The translations under genes were made by a program, and so were the position numbers. This document shows positions 7,323-15,450 of a stretch of DNA of 23,283 bases, piece after piece (position 1 is the stretch's first letter; each line of letters starts with the position of its first letter). Under the pieces are notes generated by a model. That model was given only the letters and a program-made list of their open reading frames with translations. It searched no databases and had not been told where the DNA came from. Origin of the DNA: a virus; the IMG/VR virus record IMGVR_UViG_3300002242_002765, positions 1 to 23,283 of that record; one strand, written 5' to 3'.

Positions 7323-9245
7323 ATGGGTTTTCAACCTTTTAAAGATTTTGAAAATATTTTTAAACTTCTTGGTGATCATCCTATTGGCGGAACCAATGCG
7401 TTAGAAAACCCCAATTCAAGTATAAATTTGCCAGATTATGATATAGAAAGTTTTTTACGGCCCATTATTGTTGATCAAAGAAGTAAATCTCTATTGTTTT
7501 TTATGAAAACAATAGATAGAATTTCAAAAAATACAGATGATTATAAAAGATTAAAAAATTTCTTTGTAGATTGGTATGCTTCAAATAAAGTTATTTTAGA
7601 GAACAGAAAAAATTCAATTGCAGACGTAAATGCATTTAGATATGAAGATATAATTGAAAAATTAAAATCAATGGGGTTTGGTTTTTTATCAATTTTTGCC
7701 ACAAGAGAAGATTTAATAAATCTTTATAAAGATTTGGTTGAATTATATAAAATTAAAGGAACTCCTGGCGCATTAAAACAGATATTTAATTTTCTACATT
7801 TCGATATAAAAATATATGAATTTTGGTTGGATTATACTGGAAGTGATTTAATTTTAGTTGGTTATAATGCTTTTGATTCGACGGACACGATTTCTTTTAA
7901 TTTTAACGCAATTGTAAATAATGACCCTCAATGGCTCGTAACAAAAGATAATATAATAAATCTTTTGGAAAACAATAAGATATCACTCCCAGTTAAAACA
8001 AAATATATTGGTGTAAATTCAGCATTTTCAGTTTCAAATTTAAAAGCATATTTTTTAATTTTAGATTTAGAAATTAGACTAGAAATAGATCATTATAATG
8101 ATAATGATCCTACTTCTTTTGAGAATGATCGAAAATATAATTTCAGCTCTGATGTAATAACTTATGATTCTAATGTTTCTGTCTTGGAATTATATTTAAG
8201 TTATATTTATATTCTAGAAAAATATTTTAACGTTCATTTTAATGTGCAAAATCCACATCGTATTTTATCATATTATCCAAAATATCAAACAGATCCAAAT
8301 GCAAGCCCAAATGATTTTTACACTATATTTATAGATTTTAAAAATAGATTAGATAAACAAAATCCAACAAAAAGTGATATTAATGAATTTGAAGATAAAT
8401 ATGTTTGGGTAAATGGCCAACATATTTATGAAATGCTTAATGAAGATTCTTTTGATCATTGTTTGGAAAATAAATTTTCAGATCTTAAAACTGCTTTAGA
8501 TAATGTTTTAGGCAATCAAGATGAAAAAAAATTAAAAGAAAATGTTTTTAAATTATTAAGAAATATTAATGATTTATTCGATACATTTTTAACAGACATT
8601 AATTCAGACTTTTTTAATTATTTACCAAATCTTTTAAATTATATTAGTAAAGATTTCGATATATTTGGAGATGATTTTTATAATATAATTAATTTTTTTA
8701 AGCCATATCATACTCAGGCGATTTTAAAATCATATATATCTTTGAATGAAAGATTATTCGATAGCCATTTTTTCAACAAGGAAGATCATGATAGCAGTTT
8801 CGTTAATAAATTTAGCATAAAAGCTTATATTGTGGATTTATTGCATGCTGGACAAGAGAGATGCCGCATGGAATACCCTGCGGGAAATGTGTTATGGGAT
8901 ATACAAGGGGGGGAGCATTATGATTGCCCAGGCTTATATGACAAAGGGGCTGGATGGACAAGTGAAGACGTAACTATAATAGATTATAAAAGTCTTTATG
9001 ATGAACGATGGCCAGGTCTTCCTGATGGAATTCAACCAACTATAGTAAATGAAACTTATACATCATCTGATATGGATTTACAAAATTATGGAGAGCAACT
9101 TGGGATAAGCGATGCCGACAAAATTACTGTGAGACATGTTCAAAGATCTGGATTTCCAGAAACTTTAGATGTAAATTCAAATCTTACATTTGATTTTAAT
9201 ACTGCGGCATTCGATGTTGTTGAAATATTTCTTAAAGAATATTAA
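7323..9245 (+). CDS. Baseplate/tail protein with P2 gpI-like segment
   Basis: A 640-residue protein. Residues about 125-170 read TREDLINLYKDLVELY, then KGTPGALKQIF and an aromatic EFW, the core signature of P2 gpI-type tail proteins (helix, K-G-T, helix, aromatic end) that sit in the baseplate wedge. The protein is much longer than P2 gpI (about 176 residues), with a large helical and beta C-terminal part of unknown fold. The last 150 residues are more Gly- and Trp-containing and less Lys/Ile-biased (for example YPAGNVLWDIQGGEHYDCPG), suggesting a separate terminal domain. It follows AAAGGAATTTTAA and precedes a lipoprotein gene. The baseplate role is fairly secure; the exact wedge component is not. 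Confidence 0.7.
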   Translation: MGFQPFKDFENIFKLLGDHPIGGTNALENPNSSINLPDYDIESFLRPIIVDQRSKSLLFFMKTIDRISKNTDDYKRLKNFFVDWYASNKVILENRKNSIADVNAFRYEDIIEKLKSMGFGFLSIFATREDLINLYKDLVELYKIKGTPGALKQIFNFLHFDIKIYEFWLDYTGSDLILVGYNAFDSTDTISFNFNAIVNNDPQWLVTKDNIINLLENNKISLPVKTKYIGVNSAFSVSNLKAYFLILDLEIRLEIDHYNDNDPTSFENDRKYNFSSDVITYDSNVSVLELYLSYIYILEKYFNVHFNVQNPHRILSYYPKYQTDPNASPNDFYTIFIDFKNRLDKQNPTKSDINEFEDKYVWVNGQHIYEMLNEDSFDHCLENKFSDLKTALDNVLGNQDEKKLKENVFKLLRNINDLFDTFLTDINSDFFNYLPNLLNYISKDFDIFGDDFYNIINFFKPYHTQAILKSYISLNERLFDSHFFNKEDHDSSFVNKFSIKAYIVDLLHAGQERCRMEYPAGNVLWDIQGGEHYDCPGLYDKGAGWTSEDVTIIDYKSLYDERWPGLPDGIQPTIVNETYTSSDMDLQNYGEQLGISDADKITVRHVQRSGFPETLDVNSNLTFDFNTAAFDVVEIFLKEY

Positions 9246-9271
9246 AAAGGGAAATGAAAAGGAATATTATC

Positions 9272-9787
9272 ATGAAAAAGTTTATTGTATTTTTTTCTGT
9301 TATTTTATTTTTATTTGGATGTGCCCCCAAAGAATTTAAACCATTTGTAATAAATGATGGTATTTCTTTTAAAAAAGAAAAACCATATGTATTGAATTTA
9401 GATAATATTCAAAAGCCATCTAAATTAAAAACATTTTTCTTAGATGAAAATTATAAATTGTGTGATATAAATGAAGCCAAATATGTAGCAATGGCTCCAA
9501 AAGAATACAATAAAATTGCTCAATTATTAATATTAACAAAAACTTATAAAAATATTGCTAAAGAACAGGCAAAATTAATTAACGTCGAGATAAATAAAAA
9601 TAATGCATTAAAAGAATATATAATGCTTGATGTACAAAAAATAAAATATTATAGGGAGTTGTGGGCTAATTCAGAAAATGCATATAGGCAAGAAAGATAT
9701 GATCATCAAATGGATGAAAGAATAAATAAAATATCTCAAACCGGAATTATTTTTGGTTTGATTGTGGCTTTGATAATTGCAATTTAA
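9272..9787 (+). CDS. Lipoprotein with C-terminal membrane helix, unimolecular spanin candidate
   Basis: The ATG at 9272 is preferred over 9254: AAAAGGA lies 8 nt upstream and it gives a classic signal, MKKFIVFFSVILFLFGC, with lipobox LFG-C17 and Ala at +2, favouring outer membrane retention. Residues about 70-150 are charged and helical and may form a coiled coil. The last 18 residues (ISQTGIIFGLIVALIIAI) form a membrane helix at the very C-terminus. An N-terminal lipoprotein signal joined to a C-terminal transmembrane segment is the topology of unimolecular spanins such as T1 gp11, which bridge outer and inner membranes and fuse them at lysis. Known u-spanins have a beta-rich middle, whereas this one looks helical. 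The gene is not in the lysis cassette; it follows a baseplate gene. The lipoprotein call is firm; the spanin role is inferred. Confidence 0.7.
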   Translation: MKKFIVFFSVILFLFGCAPKEFKPFVINDGISFKKEKPYVLNLDNIQKPSKLKTFFLDENYKLCDINEAKYVAMAPKEYNKIAQLLILTKTYKNIAKEQAKLINVEINKNNALKEYIMLDVQKIKYYRELWANSENAYRQERYDHQMDERINKISQTGIIFGLIVALIIAI

Positions 9788-9815
9788 GATTATTCATAAT
9801 ATTGCGAAAATATAA

Positions 9816-9832
9816 TTTTAACAAATATAAAA
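9816..9832 (+). promoter_or_regulatory. TTTTAACAAATATAAAA motif before the 9846 gene
   Basis: A recurrent motif copy in the gap between the lipoprotein gene and the small gene at 9846, ending 13 nt before its ATG and immediately before GAAAGGAG. Distance and arrangement match the copy at 6608-6623. Confidence 0.4.
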
Positions 9833-9845
9833 GAAAGGAGAATTT

Positions 9846-10031
9846 ATGAACTCTGATATTAGGCCAGGCAAGAGGTCGCATTCTCATACAATAATTAAAA
9901 TAATGGATTCTTCTAATTTTGCATCTTCAATGAAAAGAGGGATTCCAAATGAAAACAAGTCAAGTGAAATTATAATAAAAACAACTCAAAAAGATAATGA
10001 AAATCCCTTTTCGAAATCAAATGAAAAATAA
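9846..10031 (+). CDS. Small hypothetical protein (61 aa)
   Basis: A polar 61-residue protein, rich in Ser, Asn, Lys and Ile, with no recognisable motif. A very good ribosome binding site (AAAGGAGAA, 5 nt before ATG) and the conserved upstream motif make expression likely. It sits between the spanin-like gene and a fibre-like protein. Confidence 0.55.
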   Translation: MNSDIRPGKRSHSHTIIKIMDSSNFASSMKRGIPNENKSSEIIIKTTQKDNENPFSKSNEK

Positions 10032-10107
10032 ATTTTATAAATTGAAAATTCTGAATCATTTATTTTTAAACCCTAAATAACCCAAATAGGAGGACGGCAT
10101 AAATATT

Positions 10108-10638
10108 ATGTTTATGCTTAAAAAATCTATGAATGAAAAAGAACGCAAAAATTACGTAGAGATCTTTTCAAATGGCAAAAAAATTCATGAAATAAATAAT
10201 TTAGTGGTTTATGAGGGAAGAGAAAAAATAGCAGACATGGTTTTTGATTCCACAGGTCATATGGCAGTTACTCATTTTGGAGTTGGAAAAGGAGGAACAA
10301 GCGGAGGTTCTGTTGTATCTCCTACAAATGAGGATGTAGATCTTGCAGATCCGATTATAATCCACAGTTCATATCCAGATGGCGGAAAAAAGAAAGCATT
10401 TAGTCCTTCAGATATTTCTACAAATCCAGACAGTGCAAATAATAATAGAAATTTAATTAAATCGGTGAGCCTAAGATTAGAACAAAATGAAGCAAATGAC
10501 CCGGATGGAATAATAAACGAAGCTGGATTATATGTTAGTAACGGTTCACAGTTTTATCTTTATGCTCGGATAACATTTCCAGACACTCCAAAAGATAGCA
10601 CAAGAAGCATAACTTTTATCTGGTATTTATTTTTTTAA
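10108..10638 (+). CDS. Putative tail fibre/collar-like structural protein
   Basis: A 176-residue protein. After a charged N-terminus it has NLVVYEGREKIADMVF, then THFGVGKGGTSGG, then a long polar loop, then INEAGLYVSNG and LYARITFPDTPKDSTRSITFIWYLF. The order 'N..v..G...ia..l...  i..iavG.G' followed by 'I.EaGL' and 'AR..F....k.......i.W' is common in phage tail-fibre or tail-collar accessory proteins, where strands assemble into a trimeric or jelly-roll-like unit. AGGAGG at 10088-10093 lies 14 nt before the ATG, rather far. The stop codon is inside the first copy of the repeated sheath leader. Structural role is inferred. Confidence 0.55.
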   Translation: MFMLKKSMNEKERKNYVEIFSNGKKIHEINNLVVYEGREKIADMVFDSTGHMAVTHFGVGKGGTSGGSVVSPTNEDVDLADPIIIHSSYPDGGKKKAFSPSDISTNPDSANNNRNLIKSVSLRLEQNEANDPDGIINEAGLYVSNGSQFYLYARITFPDTPKDSTRSITFIWYLFF

Positions 10639-10805
10639 CAAATAATAAAAGAAATGAGTTAAGGAATTTAAGATCTTTAACGATAATTTTTTAACAAATA
10701 ATAAAAGAAATACCAAATTTGAGGAGAAATGAGTTAAGGAATTTAAAATTTTTAACGATAATTTTTTAACAAATAATAAAAGAAATACCAAATTTGAGGA
10801 GAAAT
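10631..10805 (+). repeat. Triplicated leader upstream of tail sheath gene
   Basis: Three direct repeats lie head to tail: unit A 10631-10686 (56 nt), unit B 10687-10761 (75 nt) and unit C 10762-10805 (44 nt, then the real gene). Each begins TTTTTTAACAAATAATAAAAGAA. B and C share ACCAAATTTGAGGAGAAA, the leader and Shine-Dalgarno, which A lacks. A and B continue with ATG-AGT-TAA, a two-codon reading frame mimicking the ATG-AGT-AAA start of the sheath gene, then GGAATTTAA and TTTAACGATAA. A and B differ by two substitutions besides the 19-nt gap. The arrangement gives three copies of the putative promoter/RNA motif ahead of a major virion gene. Confidence 0.9.
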
Positions 10806-10809
10806 AAAA

Positions 10810-12819
10810 ATGAGTAAAAGTTTCGCAGGGCCAGGCGTAAATGTCGCCATTAAACAATTAACATCATATGTTCAGACTGTGCCTTCCAGTATTGGTATGA
10901 CATGTTTGTTTGCCCCCAAAGGGGAAGATAATGTTTTGAAGTATTTTACTTCACAGGAGGAGTTTATTAAAGAATTTGGAGAGCCGAATTCTTCAGAATA
11001 TCCTCTTCCTTATTCTCTTGGAAAATATATTGGATATAATTTTCTTGAACAATCGGGTGCGTTTTATGCAATGCGTTGTTTGTCGGAAGATGCTCAATAT
11101 GCTTTGGCAATTCTTGTATATGATGATAGCACTAAAGAATTGAGTTTTAAATATGACAATGCGACAAACAAAAAGCAATTAAAACAAGAACTTGAATTAA
11201 ATGGTTCTGAATATCCTCTTTGTGTTATTGCCGCAAAAGGCCGTGGAGAATATTACAATAAATATTCTTTCCAGATTACACAATCTTCGAATCCGGTTTC
11301 CAGGGATGTATTTATTTTGGATATTCATGAAAGAATTGAAGGATTTTCTGGTCAGGCAAGAGACCAAATTGTAGAAAGTTTTGAAATTTCATTTAAACCC
11401 GATGCAAAAGATATGAATGGAAATTCCCTTTATATTGTGGACGTTTTAGAAAATTATTCTGATATTATAAGAGCTTATATGACACTGAATCCTACCCAAG
11501 GAGAAAGTGATGGGGATATGTCCCCTGCTTATGATCTTATTATTAGATCTTATGATAGAAATATAGGCACTGTTTCTTTAGATTCAGGAACTTATATTTT
11601 GACGGATGATAGGCAAGATTTCTCTGAATGGACTACCGGTAGTTATTCTATCATTTTAATGGACGGGAAAGGCAATTCTGTTTATGGATATCTGAATACT
11701 AGTACGGAATCCGGAAGTAATGACACCCAAATTAAAATTTATACGGATGACACTTTGGGGACCGCAGGTGTTAAAAATTTTGATAATCCTACGGATCCTG
11801 TCACCTTTGATTTTCTCTCAGACGAAATTACTTATGAAATTCATAAGACTCCTTATAATTTATCATGGGCCTTTTCGGATCTTTCTGGGAGTTATGTAAA
11901 CCTTAAGAAAGGTTCTGAAGGCAGTTTAGTCAGTGGCGGAGTTTTCCAAATAACCGAAGCAGATTTAGTATTGAAGAATGCATTTAGCGGCTTGCTTTTT
12001 GATCCTAATGATTTTCATAATACTGGAACCCCTTATGTTGATTCTGTTAAAAATACAGAATTTATTTATTTTACTGAAATTTATGATCCGGGGTATTCAG
12101 ATGATGTTAAAAACGAGATGGTCAATCTTGCAAAAGCAAGGGAAAATTGTATATTAATTACCGATAATGGCGATAATTATTCCGCAGAAACTGCTAAAAC
12201 TAATCGGGCGAATAATCATAAGTGGAATGATTATCATGTTTGTATTTTCGAGGGCTATTCTAAGATTGATGATCCATTTACGAATAGAACATTATGGATT
12301 TCTCCGGTTTATCATATGAGCTCTCTGATTCCTCAAAATGATTCTTTAAATGAAATTTGGAATGCCGTTGCGGGGGTTGACTTTACAATAGCAACAATTA
12401 AAGAATTACGGTATGAACCCAATCGTGTTGATATTTCGGATTTATATTTGAAACAACTGAATCCAATCGTTCACTTTAGAGAAGGTTTTATGCCTTGGGG
12501 AAATTTAACTTCACAACTTCGCCCCGGCCCGATGCAGGATTTAAATATTTCAAGATTGGTGTTGTGGGTCAGTGAGGCGTTAAAACGGTATGCCAGAGGA
12601 TATATTTTTAAATCTAATGATGAAGAAACTTGGTCGCAGGTTTCCTTAGAAATCAAAGATTTTCTAAGAACAATTCAAGAAGATAGAGGTTTATATTCCT
12701 TCGGAGTAGATGTTGGGGCGTCTGAATATGAAATCAAGACCAAGAAATTTCATATCAATGTAACATTGAAACCGATGCGTGCCGTGGAACAAATTAACCT
12801 CACATTCTTTGTGGAATAA
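10810..12819 (+). CDS. Tail sheath protein
   Basis: A 669-residue protein, close in length to T4 gp18 (659). The start MSKSFAGPGVNV...SSIGMTCLFAPKGEDNVLKYFTSQEEFIKEFG has the usual sheath opening: a PGV turn, 'vp.s..G..g.fapkG', then a 'sl.ef...FG' segment followed by a hydrophobic FYAMRCL strand. The last ~110 residues (GFMPWGNLTSQLRP..., LVLWVSEALKRYARGYIF, YEIKTKKFHINVTLKPMRAVEQINLTFFVE) form the conserved C-terminal domain that interlocks sheath subunits. The middle 400 residues vary and are surface-exposed in relatives. GAGGAGAAATAAAA precedes the ATG. The gene uses more G/C-ending codons than its neighbours, as expected for an abundant protein. It contracts around the tube during DNA delivery. 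Confidence 0.95.
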   Translation: MSKSFAGPGVNVAIKQLTSYVQTVPSSIGMTCLFAPKGEDNVLKYFTSQEEFIKEFGEPNSSEYPLPYSLGKYIGYNFLEQSGAFYAMRCLSEDAQYALAILVYDDSTKELSFKYDNATNKKQLKQELELNGSEYPLCVIAAKGRGEYYNKYSFQITQSSNPVSRDVFILDIHERIEGFSGQARDQIVESFEISFKPDAKDMNGNSLYIVDVLENYSDIIRAYMTLNPTQGESDGDMSPAYDLIIRSYDRNIGTVSLDSGTYILTDDRQDFSEWTTGSYSIILMDGKGNSVYGYLNTSTESGSNDTQIKIYTDDTLGTAGVKNFDNPTDPVTFDFLSDEITYEIHKTPYNLSWAFSDLSGSYVNLKKGSEGSLVSGGVFQITEADLVLKNAFSGLLFDPNDFHNTGTPYVDSVKNTEFIYFTEIYDPGYSDDVKNEMVNLAKARENCILITDNGDNYSAETAKTNRANNHKWNDYHVCIFEGYSKIDDPFTNRTLWISPVYHMSSLIPQNDSLNEIWNAVAGVDFTIATIKELRYEPNRVDISDLYLKQLNPIVHFREGFMPWGNLTSQLRPGPMQDLNISRLVLWVSEALKRYARGYIFKSNDEETWSQVSLEIKDFLRTIQEDRGLYSFGVDVGASEYEIKTKKFHINVTLKPMRAVEQINLTFFVE

Positions 12820-12829
12820 TCCTATGTTT

Positions 12830-12867
12830 TGAAAAGGGGAGAAAGAATATTCTTTCTCCCCTTTTCA
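12830..12867 (+). terminator. Perfect 38-bp palindrome, likely terminator after sheath gene
   Basis: TGAAAAGGGGAGAAAGAAT (12830-12848) is followed immediately by its exact reverse complement (12849-12867). As RNA it folds into a long hairpin with a minimal loop, and the 3' arm ends CCCCUUUUC. It lies 10 nt after the sheath stop and overlaps the leader of the next gene, so it may end or attenuate transcription, or protect the sheath mRNA 3' end. Confidence 0.8.
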
Positions 12868-12880
12868 TGAAGGAATTTAT

Positions 12881-13402
12881 ATGGATTTATCTGAAAAAAT
12901 AAATTCCAAAATAGAAGAAATTTTGAAAAATGAATCTTTTTTTGGAATTGACACGGTACAAAAAATAAAAAAGCCAAAAAGAAAAATATTAATTGATCAG
13001 GAATATAATTCGCCATCAAATGTTGATGACATCAAAAATAGAATAATGATAGATTTTGATGGTGTCATATATGATTACGATGGCTGGAATGATGGAAAAT
13101 TGATAAATGGACCAATTCCTGTTGCGATTGAATTGATAAAAGATTTAAAAAATGATGGGTTCGAAATTGTTATTTTTACATCAAGGGCATCTGAAAACGG
13201 GAATCAAAATCCAACGAGTGAAGAATTAATAAATGATATGAAAATATGGCTTAAAAAATATGATATACCTTATGATTATATCACATCAGAAAAATTACCA
13301 GCGTTGGTTTATATAGACGATAGGGCTTTAAATTTTACAAAAAATTTAAATATTAGAAATATTAAACAAAAGATAAAAACTTTACTTAATAAGGGGATTT
13401 AA
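12881..13402 (+). CDS. HAD-superfamily phosphatase/hydrolase
   Basis: A 173-residue protein. D58-F-D60 (IMIDFDGVIY) is HAD motif I with the nucleophile and acid/base Asp, FTSR at 99-102 is motif II, K138 is a candidate motif III lysine and YIDDRA at 144-149 (D146, D147) is the metal-binding motif IV. With no cap insertion visible it resembles the small cap-less HAD proteins of about 130-140 residues known in bacteria and phages. The N-terminal 50 residues are an additional Lys/Glu-rich segment. It sits between sheath and tube genes, after the palindrome at 12830-12867 and AAGGAA, with a 2-nt gap to the tube gene, so it is made with them. Substrate unknown; nucleotide or sugar phosphates are typical. 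Confidence 0.8.
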   Translation: MDLSEKINSKIEEILKNESFFGIDTVQKIKKPKRKILIDQEYNSPSNVDDIKNRIMIDFDGVIYDYDGWNDGKLINGPIPVAIELIKDLKNDGFEIVIFTSRASENGNQNPTSEELINDMKIWLKKYDIPYDYITSEKLPALVYIDDRALNFTKNLNIRNIKQKIKTLLNKGI

Positions 13403-13404
13403 AA

Positions 13405-14121
13405 ATGGCTAATAAATTCAATGTTATTAGAGACCAGCTCACTACCAGACATTTTGGTGGAACTAAGGTTGTTTCTGCTGATCCGTACACTTCTGGGACG
13501 TTTTTTATATGGTTTACAATATTTCCAGAGGGCTTAAAAAAATATTTATACATACAACAGGACATACGTGACCCCCATAGAATATTGTCATCTCTATGCA
13601 CTGGCGTCACCCCGGCAGGTGGGACGGTAAATAAAGTTGAATATACCGGGCTTGGAGGAATTAAATGGGCAACTCCCGGAAGCGTAGAATATGGGACTTC
13701 TGTAACTTTAAAATTTTTAGAAATGCAAGGAACGCCTGTCCGAAAAATTATACACCATTGGGTAAAAATGATCAGAGATAATAGAGTCGGAGTTTCTGGG
13801 TTACCATTTAAGCTTTCCGATTATTCTGCTACTATGTTATATTGGACAATGACACCAGAACTTGATAATGTCGAGACAGCAGAAGCATGGGATGGAGTTT
13901 ATCCTTTAAAAGATCCTCAAGATCTTTATCCTTCTTCTATAGAAACTATTGATAAAATTGAGCCTGAGATTGAATTTAATGTAAATAGAATCATTGAAGA
14001 AAAATGGGTATATGAACTTTGTGAAAAGAAAGCAGATTATTTCCGCGATACTGTAATTAAGGAAGGTATGAAATGGTATAAGATTTTTCCTGAAACTATG
14101 TATGAAGATTCTTTTGATTAA
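13405..14121 (+). CDS. Tail tube protein (T4 gp19-like)
   Basis: A 238-residue protein, longer than T4 gp19 (163). It has the usual pattern of myovirus tube proteins: an N-terminal region with FFIWFTIFP, a central TLKFLEMQGTPVRKIIHHWVKMIRD (strand then alpha-helix, residues about 100-125) and a closing strand region with the YPLKDPQDLYPSSIE turn. The tube polymerises inside the sheath and conducts DNA. The gene follows the HAD gene by 2 nt and has AAGGGG upstream. Position after the sheath gene is the standard order of phage tail operons. The extra C-terminal 40 residues are helical and charged (WVYELCEKKADYFRDTVIK) and have no clear counterpart in gp19. Confidence 0.88.
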   Translation: MANKFNVIRDQLTTRHFGGTKVVSADPYTSGTFFIWFTIFPEGLKKYLYIQQDIRDPHRILSSLCTGVTPAGGTVNKVEYTGLGGIKWATPGSVEYGTSVTLKFLEMQGTPVRKIIHHWVKMIRDNRVGVSGLPFKLSDYSATMLYWTMTPELDNVETAEAWDGVYPLKDPQDLYPSSIETIDKIEPEIEFNVNRIIEEKWVYELCEKKADYFRDTVIKEGMKWYKIFPETMYEDSFD

Positions 14122-14180
14122 TATAATTTGTTTGAATATAACATTATTTTTTTATAAATTTTAATAGGAGGAACATATAA

Positions 14181-15404
14181 ATGAATTATGCAAATAATGT
14201 AAAAAATACTGCGCTATTTATTGCATCCGCAAGAATAGCATTGAGAGATAGCATTTTAGAAAATAAAAATATCAATGAAAGCGATAAGAATAAAATGATC
14301 GATTTTATTCTTGAGAAAGCGAATGCGGCTGAAATCATGTCTCTTCTTATGGAAGGGAAAGATCAAAAAATTGCTCAATCTTTTGCGATTGATGCAAGAA
14401 ATCCTGATAATAAATGTATTGCAGAATCTTTTATTGGCGCAGGTTTAACAAAATTGTTTGGTTCAAATTATAATTTTATTGCCAAGAATTTTGGAGAAAA
14501 TATTGCGAATGAATTATTAGGATTGACTTTTGATTACGATTATGACAAAATCTCAAAATTAAATGAGATAAAGAAGATTGAATCTTTATCATATACACGG
14601 GTTTTAAATGAAAGCATTGCATATACTAGAGAAAATATTTTGTTAGAAGACTTTGATATGAACGCTATACATAAAGAAATTAATGATGTGTTAAAAAGCA
14701 TTTCAGACGCCGTGTCTCATTATGGTTCTGAAATTAAAACTATTATGACATCTAAGATTCCAGACGCAATTAAAAGTTTTGCAACTGAATTTTATAAAGA
14801 GATACAAGATGGATCCGCTGTTCTCAAGGCCGACATAGCGGCAGGGGTTAAAAAATTTGAACATGCTGTCGGAATCGGAGATCAACACGAAGCTGGGTTT
14901 TGGGAATCTACAATTAAAACACTTGAAGCTAAACTCGATGCTCTTATTGCTTTGCTAAAATCATTTTTTGCATCGGTGTGGGATTTGATTAAACATCCGG
15001 GGCAGATTGTTGATGATACTGTTAAAATATATCACAATTTCATCAAAGACATTAAATGGGTTTTAAATAATAAAGCAGAAGCTTTTGATATGCTTAAAAA
15101 TAGTGAATATTTTAAAGAGGGGAGCATGATTCTTGGCGCTGCTGCAATTGCAGCTGTTGTGATTTATGCGGCAACAAAGATATATGCAAGGAATTTTAGC
15201 AAATTTGCCAAGCAGTGTAAGACCAAAGAAGGCAAGGAAAAAACTCTGTGCATTACCGACGCAAAGAAAAATGCATATAAAGCTGAGATTGCTGCTCTTA
15301 AAAAGACTAAAAATGCTTGTTCTAAAGCCAAAAAACCGGATAAGTGTAAAAAGAAAATAGATAAGCAAATCGCTTCTCTTAATAAATCTATGGCTAAATT
15401 ATAA
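14181..15404 (+). CDS. Putative virion protein with membrane helix and Cys-rich C-terminus
   Basis: A 407-residue protein preceded by AGGAGGAACATATAA. Most of residues 1-315 are predicted helical, with long amphipathic stretches at 160-300. Residues 316-332 (MILGAAAIAAVVIYAAT) form a hydrophobic helix. The C-terminal 60 residues are very Lys-rich with C346, C357, C380 and C389 in a C-x10-C-x22-C-x8-C spacing, ending in KKIDKQIASLNKSM. I recall similar C-terminal segments in proteins of other large phages, but cannot name a family. Location between the tube gene and a terminator suggests a virion protein; a membrane helix could help DNA or proteins cross the inner membrane on infection (inference). 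Confidence 0.65.
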   Translation: MNYANNVKNTALFIASARIALRDSILENKNINESDKNKMIDFILEKANAAEIMSLLMEGKDQKIAQSFAIDARNPDNKCIAESFIGAGLTKLFGSNYNFIAKNFGENIANELLGLTFDYDYDKISKLNEIKKIESLSYTRVLNESIAYTRENILLEDFDMNAIHKEINDVLKSISDAVSHYGSEIKTIMTSKIPDAIKSFATEFYKEIQDGSAVLKADIAAGVKKFEHAVGIGDQHEAGFWESTIKTLEAKLDALIALLKSFFASVWDLIKHPGQIVDDTVKIYHNFIKDIKWVLNNKAEAFDMLKNSEYFKEGSMILGAAAIAAVVIYAATKIYARNFSKFAKQCKTKEGKEKTLCITDAKKNAYKAEIAALKKTKNACSKAKKPDKCKKKIDKQIASLNKSMAKL

Positions 15405-15450
15405 TTTACAGTAACACTTTAAATTTAAATAGAAAAATAATATATAAACC

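Noticed and set aside
7323-9245. A possible fusion boundary near residue 490 where composition shifts
   Set aside because: The frame is continuous and the change could be an ordinary domain border; no frameshift or repeat marks it.
10631-10805. Repeats considered as a CRISPR-like array or origin iterons
   Set aside because: Only three units of unequal length without spacers, each containing the leader and start-codon region of the next gene; a duplicated leader explains them.
10627-10857. A minus-strand reading frame of 76 residues with an internal peptide repeat
   Set aside because: It only reflects the triplicated leader and the sheath gene start on the other strand; no ribosome binding site and no protein-like composition.
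15063-15368. A 101-residue minus-strand frame rich in Phe and Cys
   Set aside because: It lies fully within the 14181 gene, mirrors Lys codons as Phe, and has no suitable start signal.
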